DNA from: Tardiphaga sp. vice304
GTDB taxonomy: Bacteria; Pseudomonadota; Alphaproteobacteria; Rhizobiales; Xanthobacteraceae
NCBI RefSeq assembly: GCF_007018905.1
Contig: NZ_CP041402.1
Span: 2,716,001-2,780,000, forward strand
Length of the DNA stretch: 64,000 nt
Reading direction: 5' to 3'
A model generated the notes under the pieces. The model had not been told where the DNA came from and made no database searches. It saw only the letters and a program-made list of their open reading frames with translations. Of the stretch, positions 47,099-55,505 are shown piece after piece. The translations under genes were made by a program, and so were the position numbers. The first letter of the stretch is position 1; each line of letters opens with the position of its first letter.

Positions 47099-48052
47099 AT
47101 GACCCCCGAACCGATCTACGATCTCGCCCATCTCGGCCACATGGAAATGCTGACGCCGAAGCCCGACGAGAGCCTCGCCTTCTTCGTCGACGTGATGGGC
47201 ATGACCGTCAGTGGGCGGCAGGGCGAGTCGGTCTATTTGCGCGGCTGGGACGATTACGAGCGCTCGACGCTGAAACTGACGGCGTCGAACACCTCCGGCA
47301 TGGAACACATGGCCCTGCGGGCGCGCAGCCCGCAGGCGCTTGAGCGGCGCGTGGCGGCGCTGAAGGGCACGGAGTTCGCGATCGGCTGGACCGACGGCGA
47401 TCTCGGCCACGGCCCGGCCTATCGCTGCCGGGATCCTGACGGCCACATCGTCGAGCTCTATTACGAGACCGAATGGTACGAGCCGCCGCCGGAGCTGAAG
47501 CCGGCATTGAAGAACCAGGCGCAACGATATCCCGCGCGCGGCATCAATGTGCGACGGCTCGATCACCTCAATTGCCTCGCGGTCGATATCAAGGCCAACC
47601 GGATCTTCTTCGAGGATTATCTCGGCTGCCGGCTGACCGAGCAGATCGTGCTCGACGACGGCACCGAGGCAGCCATGTGGCTAACGATGTCGAACAAGAG
47701 CTACGACTTCGCCTATTCGCGCGACCATTCCGGCACGAAAGGCCGCTTCCACCACGTCACCTACGCGCTCGACAGCCGCGAGGACATTCTGCGCGCTGCC
47801 GACATCTTCCTCGAGGCCGGCGTGCATATTGAGACCGGCCCGCACAAGCACGCGATCCAGCAGACCTTCTTCCTCTACGTCTACGAACCCGGCGGCAACC
47901 GTGTCGAGGTCGCCAACGCCGGCGCGCGGCTGATCCTGGCGCCGGACTGGAAGCCGATCGTCTGGAGCGAGGCAGAGCGCAGGAAAGGCCAGGCCTGGGG
48001 CCTCAAGACCATCGAATCCTTCCACACCCACGGCACCCCGCCGGTGCAGTGA
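47099..48052 (+). CDS. Type I extradiol ring-cleavage dioxygenase (VOC superfamily)
   Basis: 317 residues with two glyoxalase-fold repeats. The 2-His-1-carboxylate iron site is in the C-terminal half: H156 (RLDHLNCLAVD), H218/H219 (FHHVTYAL) and E270 (GGNRVEV). The stretch HAIQQTFFLYVYEPGG (251-266) matches the extradiol dioxygenase signature almost fully. Related enzymes cleave catechols beside the hydroxyls. The start at 47099 has GGAG six bases ahead. Known dioxygenases that feed LigI/GalB/LigK (LigAB, GalA, DesZ) are type II and unrelated, so the substrate here is a question. Confidence 0.87.
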   Translation: MTPEPIYDLAHLGHMEMLTPKPDESLAFFVDVMGMTVSGRQGESVYLRGWDDYERSTLKLTASNTSGMEHMALRARSPQALERRVAALKGTEFAIGWTDGDLGHGPAYRCRDPDGHIVELYYETEWYEPPPELKPALKNQAQRYPARGINVRRLDHLNCLAVDIKANRIFFEDYLGCRLTEQIVLDDGTEAAMWLTMSNKSYDFAYSRDHSGTKGRFHHVTYALDSREDILRAADIFLEAGVHIETGPHKHAIQQTFFLYVYEPGGNRVEVANAGARLILAPDWKPIVWSEAERRKGQAWGLKTIESFHTHGTPPVQ

Positions 48053-48229
48053 CGTCACGAGCTTCTAGCCCGCTGATGGGCGCAATTATTCCTTTGTTGG
48101 GAGATATTGCGCAATTGGCTCACGGCGCGCTTGCGCAAGGTGCGGCGGTCGGGCTAGAACGCGGCCGGAACGGGCGGTTATCCCGGTTCCGGCGATTCTG
48201 GCAGGCCGCGGCCAAGCCACTGAATCCTT

Positions 48230-48303
48230 TGGGGAATGGTGTAACGGTAGCACAACAGACTCTGACTCTGTTTGTCTAGGTTCGAATCCTAGTTCCCCAG
48301 CCA
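48230..48303 (+). tRNA. tRNA-Gln (anticodon CTG)
   Basis: 74 bases with an encoded CCA end. Acceptor arms TGGGGAA / TTCCCCA pair fully, the D arm has the GGTAGC block, the anticodon stem ACAGA / TCTGT encloses CTCTGAC, giving anticodon CTG (codon CAG), and the T arm has GGTTCGAATCC. No intron. Confidence 0.96.
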
Positions 48304-48505
48304 GGCCGATTTCAGGCATCCATGTGGTTTCACGCCCTGTTCCGTTGACGGATCGGTACTGTGACACGGTCGTTGGCATCCGCCACTTGTCCCCCGGAAC
48401 CGGATCGTCGCGCGGGCGTCAGGCTTGCTCGCGGTGCATCAATCGGCCACATCTGTAACACCCGGAACGGCTTGTACCGGCGACTTCGACCTGTCAGGGA
48501 GCGAC

Positions 48506-49693
48506 ATGAACTCATCCCCTCCAAGGCTGAAGCCAATCTCGTCGCTTCGCCATTTCATGACCAGCGAGGCGGGCAGCGGCGTGGTGCTGATGCTGGCCGC
48601 CGCGGCTGCCTTGATCGTGGCCAACTCGCCGGCGTCACCGGCCTATTTTGCCACCCTGCAGTCCTATGTCGCCGGCCTCAGCGTGCTGCATTGGATCAAC
48701 GACGCCCTGATGGCGGTGTTCTTTCTGTTCGTCGGGCTCGAGATCAAGCGCGAGTTCATGGAGGGGCAGCTTGCGACATGGCCGCGGCGCGTCCTGCCGG
48801 GCTTTGCCGCCCTCGGCGGCATGATCGCGCCTGCGGCGATCTACCTTGCCTTCAACGGCATCTCCGGAGCGACCGCGCGCGGCTGGGCCATTCCGACGGC
48901 CACCGACATCGCCTTTGCCCTGGGCGCGCTCGCGCTGCTCGGCTCCCGCGTGCCGGTGTCGCTGAAGATATTCCTCACCGCGCTCGCCATTCTCGATGAC
49001 CTCGGCGCGATCACCATCATCGCCTTGTTCTATACCGACAGCCTGGCGCCGTGGTGGCTCGCGGGAGCCGCGGCGACGATCGGCCTGCTGTTGGGCATGA
49101 GCCGTTTCGGCGTCCGCAAGCTGACGCCCTATCTGGTCCTGGGTGTGCTGCTCTGGCTATGCACCCTGAAATCCGGCGTGCACGCGACGCTGGCCGGCGT
49201 CGCGCTTGCGCTGACGATCCCGCTGCCAAGGGCGGATCATGCGACCGGAGCGCCGCGGCCGCTGCTCGTGCTCGAACACGCCTTGCAGCCCTGGGTGGCC
49301 TATCTGATCGTGCCGGTCTTCGGCTTTGCCAATGCAGGCGTGTCCTTTGCGGGCATGAAATGGTCGGTCCTGCTCGAGCCCGTGACGATCGGCGTGACGC
49401 TCGGCCTGTTCGCGGGCAAACAGGCCGGCGTCCTGTTGGCAACCTGGCTCGCCATAACTTTGAAAGTCGCAAGACTTCCCGATGACGCCAGTTGGGCGCA
49501 GATGTACGGCGTTGCCCTGCTGTGCGGCATCGGCTTCACCATGAGCCTGTTCATCGGCATTCTGGCGTTTCCGCTCAGCGCGGAGTTGCAAGACGAGGTC
49601 AAGGTCGGGGTGCTGGCAGGATCGTTGATCTCCGGCGCGCTCGGCATGATCGTGCTGGCGGTCAGCCGCAGGACAAGTCCTTCGAGAGAATAG
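48506..49693 (+). CDS. nhaA: Na+/H+ antiporter NhaA
   Basis: 395 residues, 12 membrane segments. The two ion-binding aspartates are in [20 protein letters not shown] and the discontinuous helix region in [18 protein letters not shown]. It exports sodium in exchange for protons. The ATG at 48506 follows AGGGAG; the frame is open further upstream without a credible start. A strong hairpin terminator follows. Confidence 0.95.
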   Translation: MNSSPPRLKPISSLRHFMTSEAGSGVVLMLAAAAALIVANSPASPAYFATLQSYVAGLSVLHWINDALMAVFFLFVGLEIKREFMEGQLATWPRRVLPGFAALGGMIAPAAIYLAFNGISGATARGWAIPTATDIAFALGALALLGSRVPVSLKIFLTALAILDDLGAITIIALFYTDSLAPWWLAGAAATIGLLLGMSRFGVRKLTPYLVLGVLLWLCTLKSGVHATLAGVALALTIPLPRADHATGAPRPLLVLEHALQPWVAYLIVPVFGFANAGVSFAGMKWSVLLEPVTIGVTLGLFAGKQAGVLLATWLAITLKVARLPDDASWAQMYGVALLCGIGFTMSLFIGILAFPLSAELQDEVKVGVLAGSLISGALGMIVLAVSRRTSPSRE

Positions 49694-50000
49694 GCCAGCC
49701 CCCGCGCGAGTTTTCCCGCGCGACGTCACGCATCATCGAACGCCTGGCTCTTTCGAGCCAGGCGTTTCCACTGATACCTACGATGTCGGATGCAGCGCCG
49801 CGCGTGGTCGTGTTCTCGCGCCAAATCTCTTTTCTCGTTGCCAATTGTGCCGGCAATATTGGGGATGTCTTAGTCATTTGCTGCAACTGTCATGATTGAC
49901 CGACGCTTATTGTCGGGCTTGAAAATACCACCATCGCATCTTCGGCCATTACCGGAATTCGAATGCGCAGGATTGCAGGCGCTTTGTTCAGAAAGACATC
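49694..50000. other. Intergenic region between nhaA and cheR
   Basis: 307 bases. It contains the nhaA terminator at 49739-49767, then a less GC-rich segment (about 49,800-49,990) that probably holds the cheR promoter. No gene seen. Confidence 0.5.
49739..49767 (+). terminator. Intrinsic terminator after nhaA
   Basis: A 12-base-pair perfect stem (AACGCCTGGCTC / GAGCCAGGCGTT) with a four-base loop TTTC, followed by a short T run (TTTCC). Confidence 0.75.
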
Positions 50001-50876
50001 ATGACTCCCGCCGATTACGAGTATCTGCAAAAGATTCTGAAAGAACGCTCCGGCCTGATGTTGTCGGCCGACAAGAAGTATCTGCTGGAAAGTCGGCTGT
50101 TGCCGCTGGCGCGCAAGCTCGGCGTCGCCGGTATCAGCGAGGTCGTGCAGAAGATGAAGGCCGGCTCGGCACAAGTGATCGCCGACGTGGTCGAGGCCAT
50201 GACCACCAACGAGACGTTCTTCTTTCGCGACAAGACGCCGTTCGATCATTTCAAGGACACCGTGGTGCCTGACCTGATCAAGGCGCGCGCCAGCAAGCGC
50301 GCGTTGCGGATCTGGTGTGCCGCCGGCTCGACCGGGCAGGAGCCCTATTCGCTGGCGATGATCCTCAAGGACATGAGCGCCCAGCTCTCCGGCTGGCGGC
50401 TCGAGATCATCGCCACCGATCTGTCGCCGGAAGTCCTGGAGAAGTCGCGCGCCGGTCTTTACACGCAGTTCGAAGTGCAGCGCGGCCTGCCGATCCAGTC
50501 GCTGGTCAAGCATTTCACGCAAGTGGGCACGATGTGGCAGCTTAATGCCGACGTCCGTGCGCTGGTGCAGTTCCGCCAGTTCAATCTGCTGCAGGACTTT
50601 GCCGGCCTCGGCAAGTTTGACATCATCTTCTGCCGCAACGTGCTGATCTATTTCGACCAGCCGACCAAGAGCGATATCTTCGGCCGGCTCGCCAAGGCGA
50701 GCGAACCGGACGGCTGTCTGTTCCTTGGCGCGGCCGAAACGGTGATTGGTCTTACCGACAAATATCGCGTCTGTCCGAACCGCCGCGGCGTCTATCTGCC
50801 GGTGGACGCGCGGGCCGCGTCATCGATACCCGGCATGGGCGCGGCACTGAAGATGCCGGCGAGTGCCGTCAGATAG
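50001..50876 (+). CDS. cheR: Chemotaxis protein methyltransferase CheR
   Basis: 291 residues. An all-helical N-terminal domain (ADYEYLQKILKERSGLMLSA) precedes the SAM-binding domain with RIWCAAGSTGQEPYSLAMIL and the later FDIIFCRNVLIYFDQ. It methylates glutamates on chemoreceptors. The gene is away from other che genes but beside a PilZ-like protein and a receiver-only response regulator, a typical orphan set. Confidence 0.94.
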   Translation: MTPADYEYLQKILKERSGLMLSADKKYLLESRLLPLARKLGVAGISEVVQKMKAGSAQVIADVVEAMTTNETFFFRDKTPFDHFKDTVVPDLIKARASKRALRIWCAAGSTGQEPYSLAMILKDMSAQLSGWRLEIIATDLSPEVLEKSRAGLYTQFEVQRGLPIQSLVKHFTQVGTMWQLNADVRALVQFRQFNLLQDFAGLGKFDIIFCRNVLIYFDQPTKSDIFGRLAKASEPDGCLFLGAAETVIGLTDKYRVCPNRRGVYLPVDARAASSIPGMGAALKMPASAVR

Positions 50877-50885
50877 GACCGCGTG

Positions 50886-51203
50886 ATGGCAACAGAGAAC
50901 ACCGGGCCGGCACGCGTTGTGTTCGGGCGGGGCTACAGCGTCTGGATTATGGCGATCGATGGCACCTGGCGCCGCAATTGCCTGTTGAAGGCGGTGTCCT
51001 CGGTCGATGCCGAACTGACCCTGGAAGGATCGATCGAGGGCTTGCATCTGAAGGAGTTCTTCCTGCTGCTGTCCTCGACGGGGCTGGCCTATCGGCGCTG
51101 CGAACTGGTCAAGGTCAACGGAGCGGAGCTCGAAATCCGCTTTCTCAGCACAAAGCCCGGCAAAGCCAAGCGAACCACCAATTCCGACATGGCCGACGCC
51201 TGA
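50886..51203 (+). CDS. PilZ-like domain protein lacking the c-di-GMP motifs
   Basis: 105 residues (ATG at 50886; a GTG three bases earlier is possible). The pattern WRRNCLLKAVSSVDAELTLE...FFLLLSSTGLAYRRCELVKV looks like a PilZ beta barrel. The RxxxR and (D/N)xSxxG residues that bind cyclic di-GMP are not conserved, so it may be a non-binding adaptor. Nine bases after cheR, same operon. The C-terminal tail is basic. Confidence 0.7.
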   Translation: MATENTGPARVVFGRGYSVWIMAIDGTWRRNCLLKAVSSVDAELTLEGSIEGLHLKEFFLLLSSTGLAYRRCELVKVNGAELEIRFLSTKPGKAKRTTNSDMADA

Positions 51204-51239
51204 CGACTCCCGGCGGGGCAGACGGCAGAAAGACGATGG

Positions 51240-51671
51240 CTATTCGCTATGGATCGCGGTGCCTAAATCGTCGGGACGGCGCAGGGCGGAGGCTTCCGCC
51301 AGGCTTTCCCCGATCACCGCGAGCAAAGCGGCGGGCGTGAACGGCTTGCGCAGGCAGCGCGTCGCGCCGAGCACGAGCGCCATCCGCAAGAAGTCCGGCG
51401 CCGGCGCGGTGTGCTGCGCGAAGGCATAGCCGGAGATCGCGATCAGCGGGACATCGGGCGCGCGCTGGTGAAACACCCGCACCGATTCAAAGCCGCGCAT
51501 CTCCGGCATGAAGATATCGACGATCATGACGTCGAACCGCGATGCTTCCAGGGCATGCAAGCCGCTGACGCCCCCATCGGCCAGCACGGTCTCGAAGCCG
51601 TGCCGATCCAGCGTCAGGCGGATGGACAATGATACCAACGGATCGTCATCGACAACCAATACTCGTTTCAT
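51240..51671 (-). CDS. Stand-alone receiver-domain response regulator
   Basis: 143 residues, one REC domain and no output domain. Acidic pair in VLVVDDDPLVS, phospho-acceptor D52 in VMIVDIFMPEM, switch Ser in AISGYAF and Lys in CLRKPFTPA. Start at 51671 (MKRVLVVDDD). It converges with the cheR-PilZ pair and is probably part of a chemotaxis or c-di-GMP-linked relay. The cognate kinase is not in the window. Confidence 0.9.
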   Translation of the reverse strand: MKRVLVVDDDPLVSLSIRLTLDRHGFETVLADGGVSGLHALEASRFDVMIVDIFMPEMRGFESVRVFHQRAPDVPLIAISGYAFAQHTAPAPDFLRMALVLGATRCLRKPFTPAALLAVIGESLAEASALRRPDDLGTAIHSE

Positions 51672-52114
51672 CAAGTGCCCCCGCGCAGAAGTGAAATCTG
51701 TCCGCATCAACACTCAACTACCCACTTCACAAAACGAATCGTGGCGTATGAGAACTTTTGAACATGTGTGCCGTAGCTGTCTGTATCGAATAGTGCACTT
51801 CTTGAGTCGTGTGACGTGTAATTAATAGGTTCACATCAAACATCGCGTGATGGTCGCGGCGTTTATCGTTAAAAGTTGGCGTGATTTAGCGGTATTCGTT
51901 GGATGATCGGGGGCGACGTTGCCGCTAGTCATGTTGTTGCCGAACGGCCCGCGTTGTCAGCTACCGCGAGGCACGATCGAGGCCGCGATCTCCCTCGGCG
52001 CGCATGGCGCCCTGCATATGCCAGGGTGCGCGTATCATGGACGGCAGCCGTTGCGGCCGTGATGGACAAATATTGGCTGTTGCCGCGCCGGCTGTCGCAT
52101 GGGCATGGTGCGGC
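51672..52114. other. Intergenic region upstream of response regulator and spermidine-synthase-like gene
   Basis: 443 bases, noticeably AT-richer between about 51,690 and 51,910. It is the divergent promoter region of both genes. A frame on the plus strand from 52004 is continuous with the methyltransferase gene but lacks a ribosome site. No gene or RNA is recognised. Confidence 0.5.
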
Positions 52115-52861
52115 ATGAGCATCAATTTTGAAGAGCTGGACTATCGCCCCACGCCGATCGGTGTGCTGACCCTGCGCCGCCGCCGCCGGCCGGACTCCGA
52201 TGTCGATATCTACGAGATCAAGCTCGGCGATGAATTCCTGATGTCGAGCGCCTTCACCGCCGCCGAGATCGCGCTCGCCGATATCGGGCTGTCGTCGCTG
52301 CCGCAAGATCCGCTTTCACAGGGCGGCCTCGACGTCGTGGTCGGCGGCCTCGGTCTGGGCTATACCGCGCAGGCCGCGCTGGCTGATCCGCGCGTTCGTT
52401 CGCTGATCGTGATCGATGCCCTGCCGGAAGTGATCGAGTGGCACCAGGCCGGCCTCATTCCCGTCGGCCGTGAACTGTCCGCCGATCCGCGCTGCCGCCT
52501 CGTGCACGGCGACTTTTTCACGATGGCCACCTCGGCCGATGGCGGCCTCGATCCCGAAGCGCTCGGCCGGCTGTTCGACGCCGTGCTGGTCGACATCGAC
52601 CACGCACCGGACAATTTGCTGCATCCCAGCCATGCCGTACTCTACACCGCAGCCGGTTTGCAGCGGTTGTCGGAGCACCTCAAGCCCGGCGGCGTGTTCG
52701 CGTTGTGGTCGAATGATCCGCCGGATGCAGCGTTCAACGGCTTGCTGGAACGGGTGTTCGGCGCGGTTGAAGCGCATGTGGTGGCGTTCGAAAACCTGCA
52801 TGGCGACGATGAGGTGTCCAACACCGTTTATGTCGGCACGAAGCGTGCGGTGCAGGCGTAG
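52115..52861 (+). CDS. Spermidine synthase-like methyltransferase-fold protein
   Basis: 248 residues with a Rossmann fold of the SpeE superfamily: GGLDVVVGGLGLGYTAQAAL is the SAM-type loop, then RSLIVIDALPEVIEWHQ and FDAVLVDIDHAPDNLLHP. It lacks a clear N-terminal beta-hairpin of polyamine synthases and could be a different aminopropyl- or methyltransferase. Start at 52115 (MSINFEELDYRP). Neighbours give no hint. Confidence 0.82.
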   Translation: MSINFEELDYRPTPIGVLTLRRRRRPDSDVDIYEIKLGDEFLMSSAFTAAEIALADIGLSSLPQDPLSQGGLDVVVGGLGLGYTAQAALADPRVRSLIVIDALPEVIEWHQAGLIPVGRELSADPRCRLVHGDFFTMATSADGGLDPEALGRLFDAVLVDIDHAPDNLLHPSHAVLYTAAGLQRLSEHLKPGGVFALWSNDPPDAAFNGLLERVFGAVEAHVVAFENLHGDDEVSNTVYVGTKRAVQA

Positions 52862-53152
52862 CGTTCCTGCAGATCGCGACAGTCCGGGCGAGTAGGGTCC
52901 GCCGGCATTGCAATGGTTGAAGTTCCAGCCGTGATCGGCCTGGTGATTTGAGCGGCAGTTTGGACGTATTCAAAGGAATCGACAGCCTAATGCGGGCAAA
53001 CCGCATTGACCGGTTTTTGGCCGGCCGGTACTCAATTCCACGGGGCGAGCGAAGGCCGTCGAGTGCCCGAGGGCGTGCCGCAGTCTAAAGCGTTGCCGAA
53101 CGGCCCGGAAGCGCCGGCCCTGAAATGGTCAAGTTGACCGGTGTCTATCCCA
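52862..53152. other. Upstream region of exbBD-tonB
   Basis: About 290 bases. No gene is seen; the candidate iron-responsive palindrome lies just beyond its right end at 53189-53205. A 16-base string GTTGCCGAACGGCCCG occurs here (about 53093) and also near 51935, which I cannot explain. Confidence 0.4.
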
Positions 53153-54070
53153 ATGTCATCCGCCGTCGGTCCGAGGTACACGTCCTTGTTTAGAATGCTT
53201 CTGAAACTGTTGTCCGTGCTGGCCGTGTTCGCGCTGGCCTCGCCCCTCGCTGCGCAACAGGTCGCCGCGCCGCCGGCGTCGGCTCAGACGGCGCCCTCGG
53301 CAGCGCCGGCCCCGCAGGCGATCGATCCGTCCGGTGCCGAGACGGCCAAGGGAGCGAAGGCGGCGGTAGCGGTGGGCGTGCACGATCTGTCGCCGTGGGC
53401 GATGTTCAGGAACGCCGACATCATCGTCCAGCTCGTCATGCTGGGCCTTGCCTTCGCTTCGCTGGTCACCTGGACCGTCGCCATCGCCAAGACGATGGAA
53501 TTGACCGCCTCGCAGCGCCGCCTGAAGAACGCGTTGAAGCACATCTCGGAGTCCCGTTCGCTGTCGGAAGCGCAGCTCGCGCTCGGCAAGAAGGATACCG
53601 TGCTTTCCGTGCTGCTGGCTGCGGCGATGAAGGAGGGGCGGATGTCGGTCGGCATCTCCTCCGACGCCGGTATCAAGGAGCGCGCCGCCTCCAGCTTCTC
53701 CGAGATCATGCGCGCCGAAGCCCGCCGCATCCGCTTCGGCATGGGCGCGCTCGCCACCATCGGCGCGACCTCGCCATTCGTCGGCCTGTTCGGCACCGTG
53801 TGGGGCATCATGAACAGCTTCATCGGCATTTCGAAATCGCAGACCACCAATCTCGCCGTCGTGGCGCCCGGCATTGCGGAGGCGCTGCTGGCCACCGCGA
53901 TCGGCCTGGTCGCGGCGATCCCGGCGGTGATCATCTACAATCACTTCGCCCGGGTGACGAAGACCTACATGGAGTACGTCAACCGCGCTTCCGGCGCGGC
54001 CGGCCGGCTGTTGTCTCGCGATCTCGATCGCACCCAGCATGGCATCCCGCACTCGCGCGCGGCGGAATAG
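53153..54070 (+). CDS. exbB: TonB-system energiser ExbB
   Basis: 305 residues from the ATG at 53153; other possible starts are GTG 53141 and ATG 53195. The signal-like segment MLLKLLSVLAVFALASPLA and an Ala/Pro-rich linker precede the TolQ/ExbB core with three membrane helices: FRNADIIVQLVMLGLAFASL, then LATIGATSPFVGLFGTVWGI and AVVAPGIAEALLATAIGLVA. It forms the proton channel with ExbD to power TonB-dependent uptake, mostly of iron chelates. An ICE-like palindrome overlaps the 53195 ATG, which favours a start there or regulation from within the leader. Confidence 0.92.
   Translation: MSSAVGPRYTSLFRMLLKLLSVLAVFALASPLAAQQVAAPPASAQTAPSAAPAPQAIDPSGAETAKGAKAAVAVGVHDLSPWAMFRNADIIVQLVMLGLAFASLVTWTVAIAKTMELTASQRRLKNALKHISESRSLSEAQLALGKKDTVLSVLLAAAMKEGRMSVGISSDAGIKERAASSFSEIMRAEARRIRFGMGALATIGATSPFVGLFGTVWGIMNSFIGISKSQTTNLAVVAPGIAEALLATAIGLVAAIPAVIIYNHFARVTKTYMEYVNRASGAAGRLLSRDLDRTQHGIPHSRAAE
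53189..53205. promoter_or_regulatory. Candidate Irr iron-control element (ICE)
   Basis: TTTAGAATGCTTCTGAA matches the rhizobial ICE/Irr-box pattern TTTAGAA-N3-TTCTAAA in 13 of 14 fixed positions (the right arm has G for A). It is AT-rich within GC-rich DNA and sits on an iron-uptake gene. The consensus is from memory of published Irr-box logos. Confidence 0.6.
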
Positions 54071-54073
54071 ACC

Positions 54074-54544
54074 ATGGGCATGTCGATATCCGAAGGCGCC
54101 GGCGACGACGATCTCGAAGAGTCCCATGAGATCAACGTCACGCCGTTCATCGACGTGATGCTGGTGCTGCTGATCATCTTCATGATCGCAGCCCCGCTCT
54201 CCACCGTCGACCTGCCGATCGACCTGCCGACCTCGACCGCCACGCCGGTCAAGAAGCCGGACAAGCCGATCTATGTCAGCATCAAGCCGGATCTCGCGGT
54301 GGCGATCGGCGAAAACATGGTCAAGCGCGTCGACCTGATCCGCTCGCTGGACGCCATGCCGGATGCCAGCAAGGACAAGCCGATCTTCCTGCGCGCCGAC
54401 CGGGCGGTACCCTATGGCGACATGATGGACGTGCTGGAATTGCTGCGGGCCGGCGGCTACACCAAGCTGAAGCTGGTGACGCTGGAAGGCGTGCCGGACC
54501 GCGGCGCGGTGCCACCGGCGCCGGCCGACCAGCCGAAGCCCTGA
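54074..54544 (+). CDS. exbD: TonB-system protein ExbD
   Basis: 156 residues. One N-terminal membrane helix carries the functional Asp in INVTPFIDVMLVLLIIFMIA; the rest is periplasmic (IDLPTSTATPVKKPDKPIYV). Four bases after exbB. The C-terminal part LRADRAVPYGDMMDVLELLR matches ExbD/TolR. Confidence 0.95.
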   Translation: MGMSISEGAGDDDLEESHEINVTPFIDVMLVLLIIFMIAAPLSTVDLPIDLPTSTATPVKKPDKPIYVSIKPDLAVAIGENMVKRVDLIRSLDAMPDASKDKPIFLRADRAVPYGDMMDVLELLRAGGYTKLKLVTLEGVPDRGAVPPAPADQPKP

Positions 54545-54558
54545 ACGGACGAAACGAG

Positions 54559-55350
54559 ATGTCCGACCTTGATGCACGAAAGCCGTCATGCCGGCTGTGG
54601 GCCATCGCCGCGGTCGTCGCGGTGATGCTGCACGGCGTCGGCATCGCGCTGGCCGTGGTGCAACTCGATGCGGACGCCTCCGACGACTCGCTGGGGGCGC
54701 CGGCGATCGAGGTCGGGCTGGAGATGCTGTCGCCGCGCCAGGAGGCCAGCGACCTGCCGCCCGGGCCCGACACCGACGCTTCCACCGCCTCGCCGGCGAT
54801 CGCCGAGCAGAAGGCGGAAGTGAAGGAGACCGATCTGCCGAAGGCGATCCCGCAGGAGAGCGAGGATCCCGACCAGGTCGTGACCACCAATGATTCCAAG
54901 AAGCCGGTCGAGGAGGAGCCTGAAAAGCAGGCGGTGCAGCAATCGGCCTCCACGGAATCGGTGGCGTCCGAAGCGACCGCGATGCCTTCGGTCGACGCTG
55001 CCCAGGAGGCGCCGCGTTCGGTCGCGCCCGCGCAGGGCTCCGGCCAGAGCGCGCAGCGCATGAAGGTGACATGGCAGAAGGAACTGGTCGCGCATCTCGA
55101 CCGCCACAAGCGCTATCCCGCCGAGCGCCAGCAGAAGACCGCCGAGATCACCGTCAACTTCGAGATCGACCGTACCGGCAAGGTCCTCGCCGTCAGCGTC
55201 ATCAAGGGCTCCGGCGACGCCGCCTTCGACCAGGCCGCGGTCGCCATGGTGCGTCGCTCCGACCCGCTGCCGGCCCCGCCGCCGCTGATCGCCGACGAGG
55301 GCCTCAGCTTCACACTGCCGGTGATCTTTCGCGTCAAGGCGAAGGGGTGA
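54559..55350 (+). CDS. tonB: TonB protein
   Basis: 263 residues. An N-terminal anchor (LWAIAAVVAVMLHGVGIALA), a long Pro/Glu-rich periplasmic spacer (about residues 60-160) and the C-terminal TonB domain with HKRYPAERQQKTAEITVNFE. It transmits energy from ExbBD to outer-membrane receptors. No receptor gene is in the window. Confidence 0.93.
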   Translation: MSDLDARKPSCRLWAIAAVVAVMLHGVGIALAVVQLDADASDDSLGAPAIEVGLEMLSPRQEASDLPPGPDTDASTASPAIAEQKAEVKETDLPKAIPQESEDPDQVVTTNDSKKPVEEEPEKQAVQQSASTESVASEATAMPSVDAAQEAPRSVAPAQGSGQSAQRMKVTWQKELVAHLDRHKRYPAERQQKTAEITVNFEIDRTGKVLAVSVIKGSGDAAFDQAAVAMVRRSDPLPAPPPLIADEGLSFTLPVIFRVKAKG

Positions 55351-55503
55351 CTTCTTCCCTCTCCCCCTTGTGGGAGAGGGTGGATCGACCGCGAAGCGGT
55401 CGAGACGGGTGAGGGGGCGCTACAAGCTCCGAGCTTCGCTGTTACCCCTCATCCGACCGCGCTTCGCGCGGCCACCGTCTCCCAAAAGGGGAGAAGGAAG
55501 AAG
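55351..55503. repeat. Inverted pair of CCTCTCCC repeats without cargo
   Basis: Left half 55351-55418 and right half 55444-55503 are inverse copies with a 25-base spacer. The left half has CTCTCCCCCTTGTGGGAGAG, GGTGG, a hairpin CGACCGCGAAGCGGTCG and ends GAGGGGGC, the same layout as the repeat left of the DUF559 gene. It lies between the convergent tonB and SDR genes. Confidence 0.8.
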
Positions 55504-55505
55504 AA

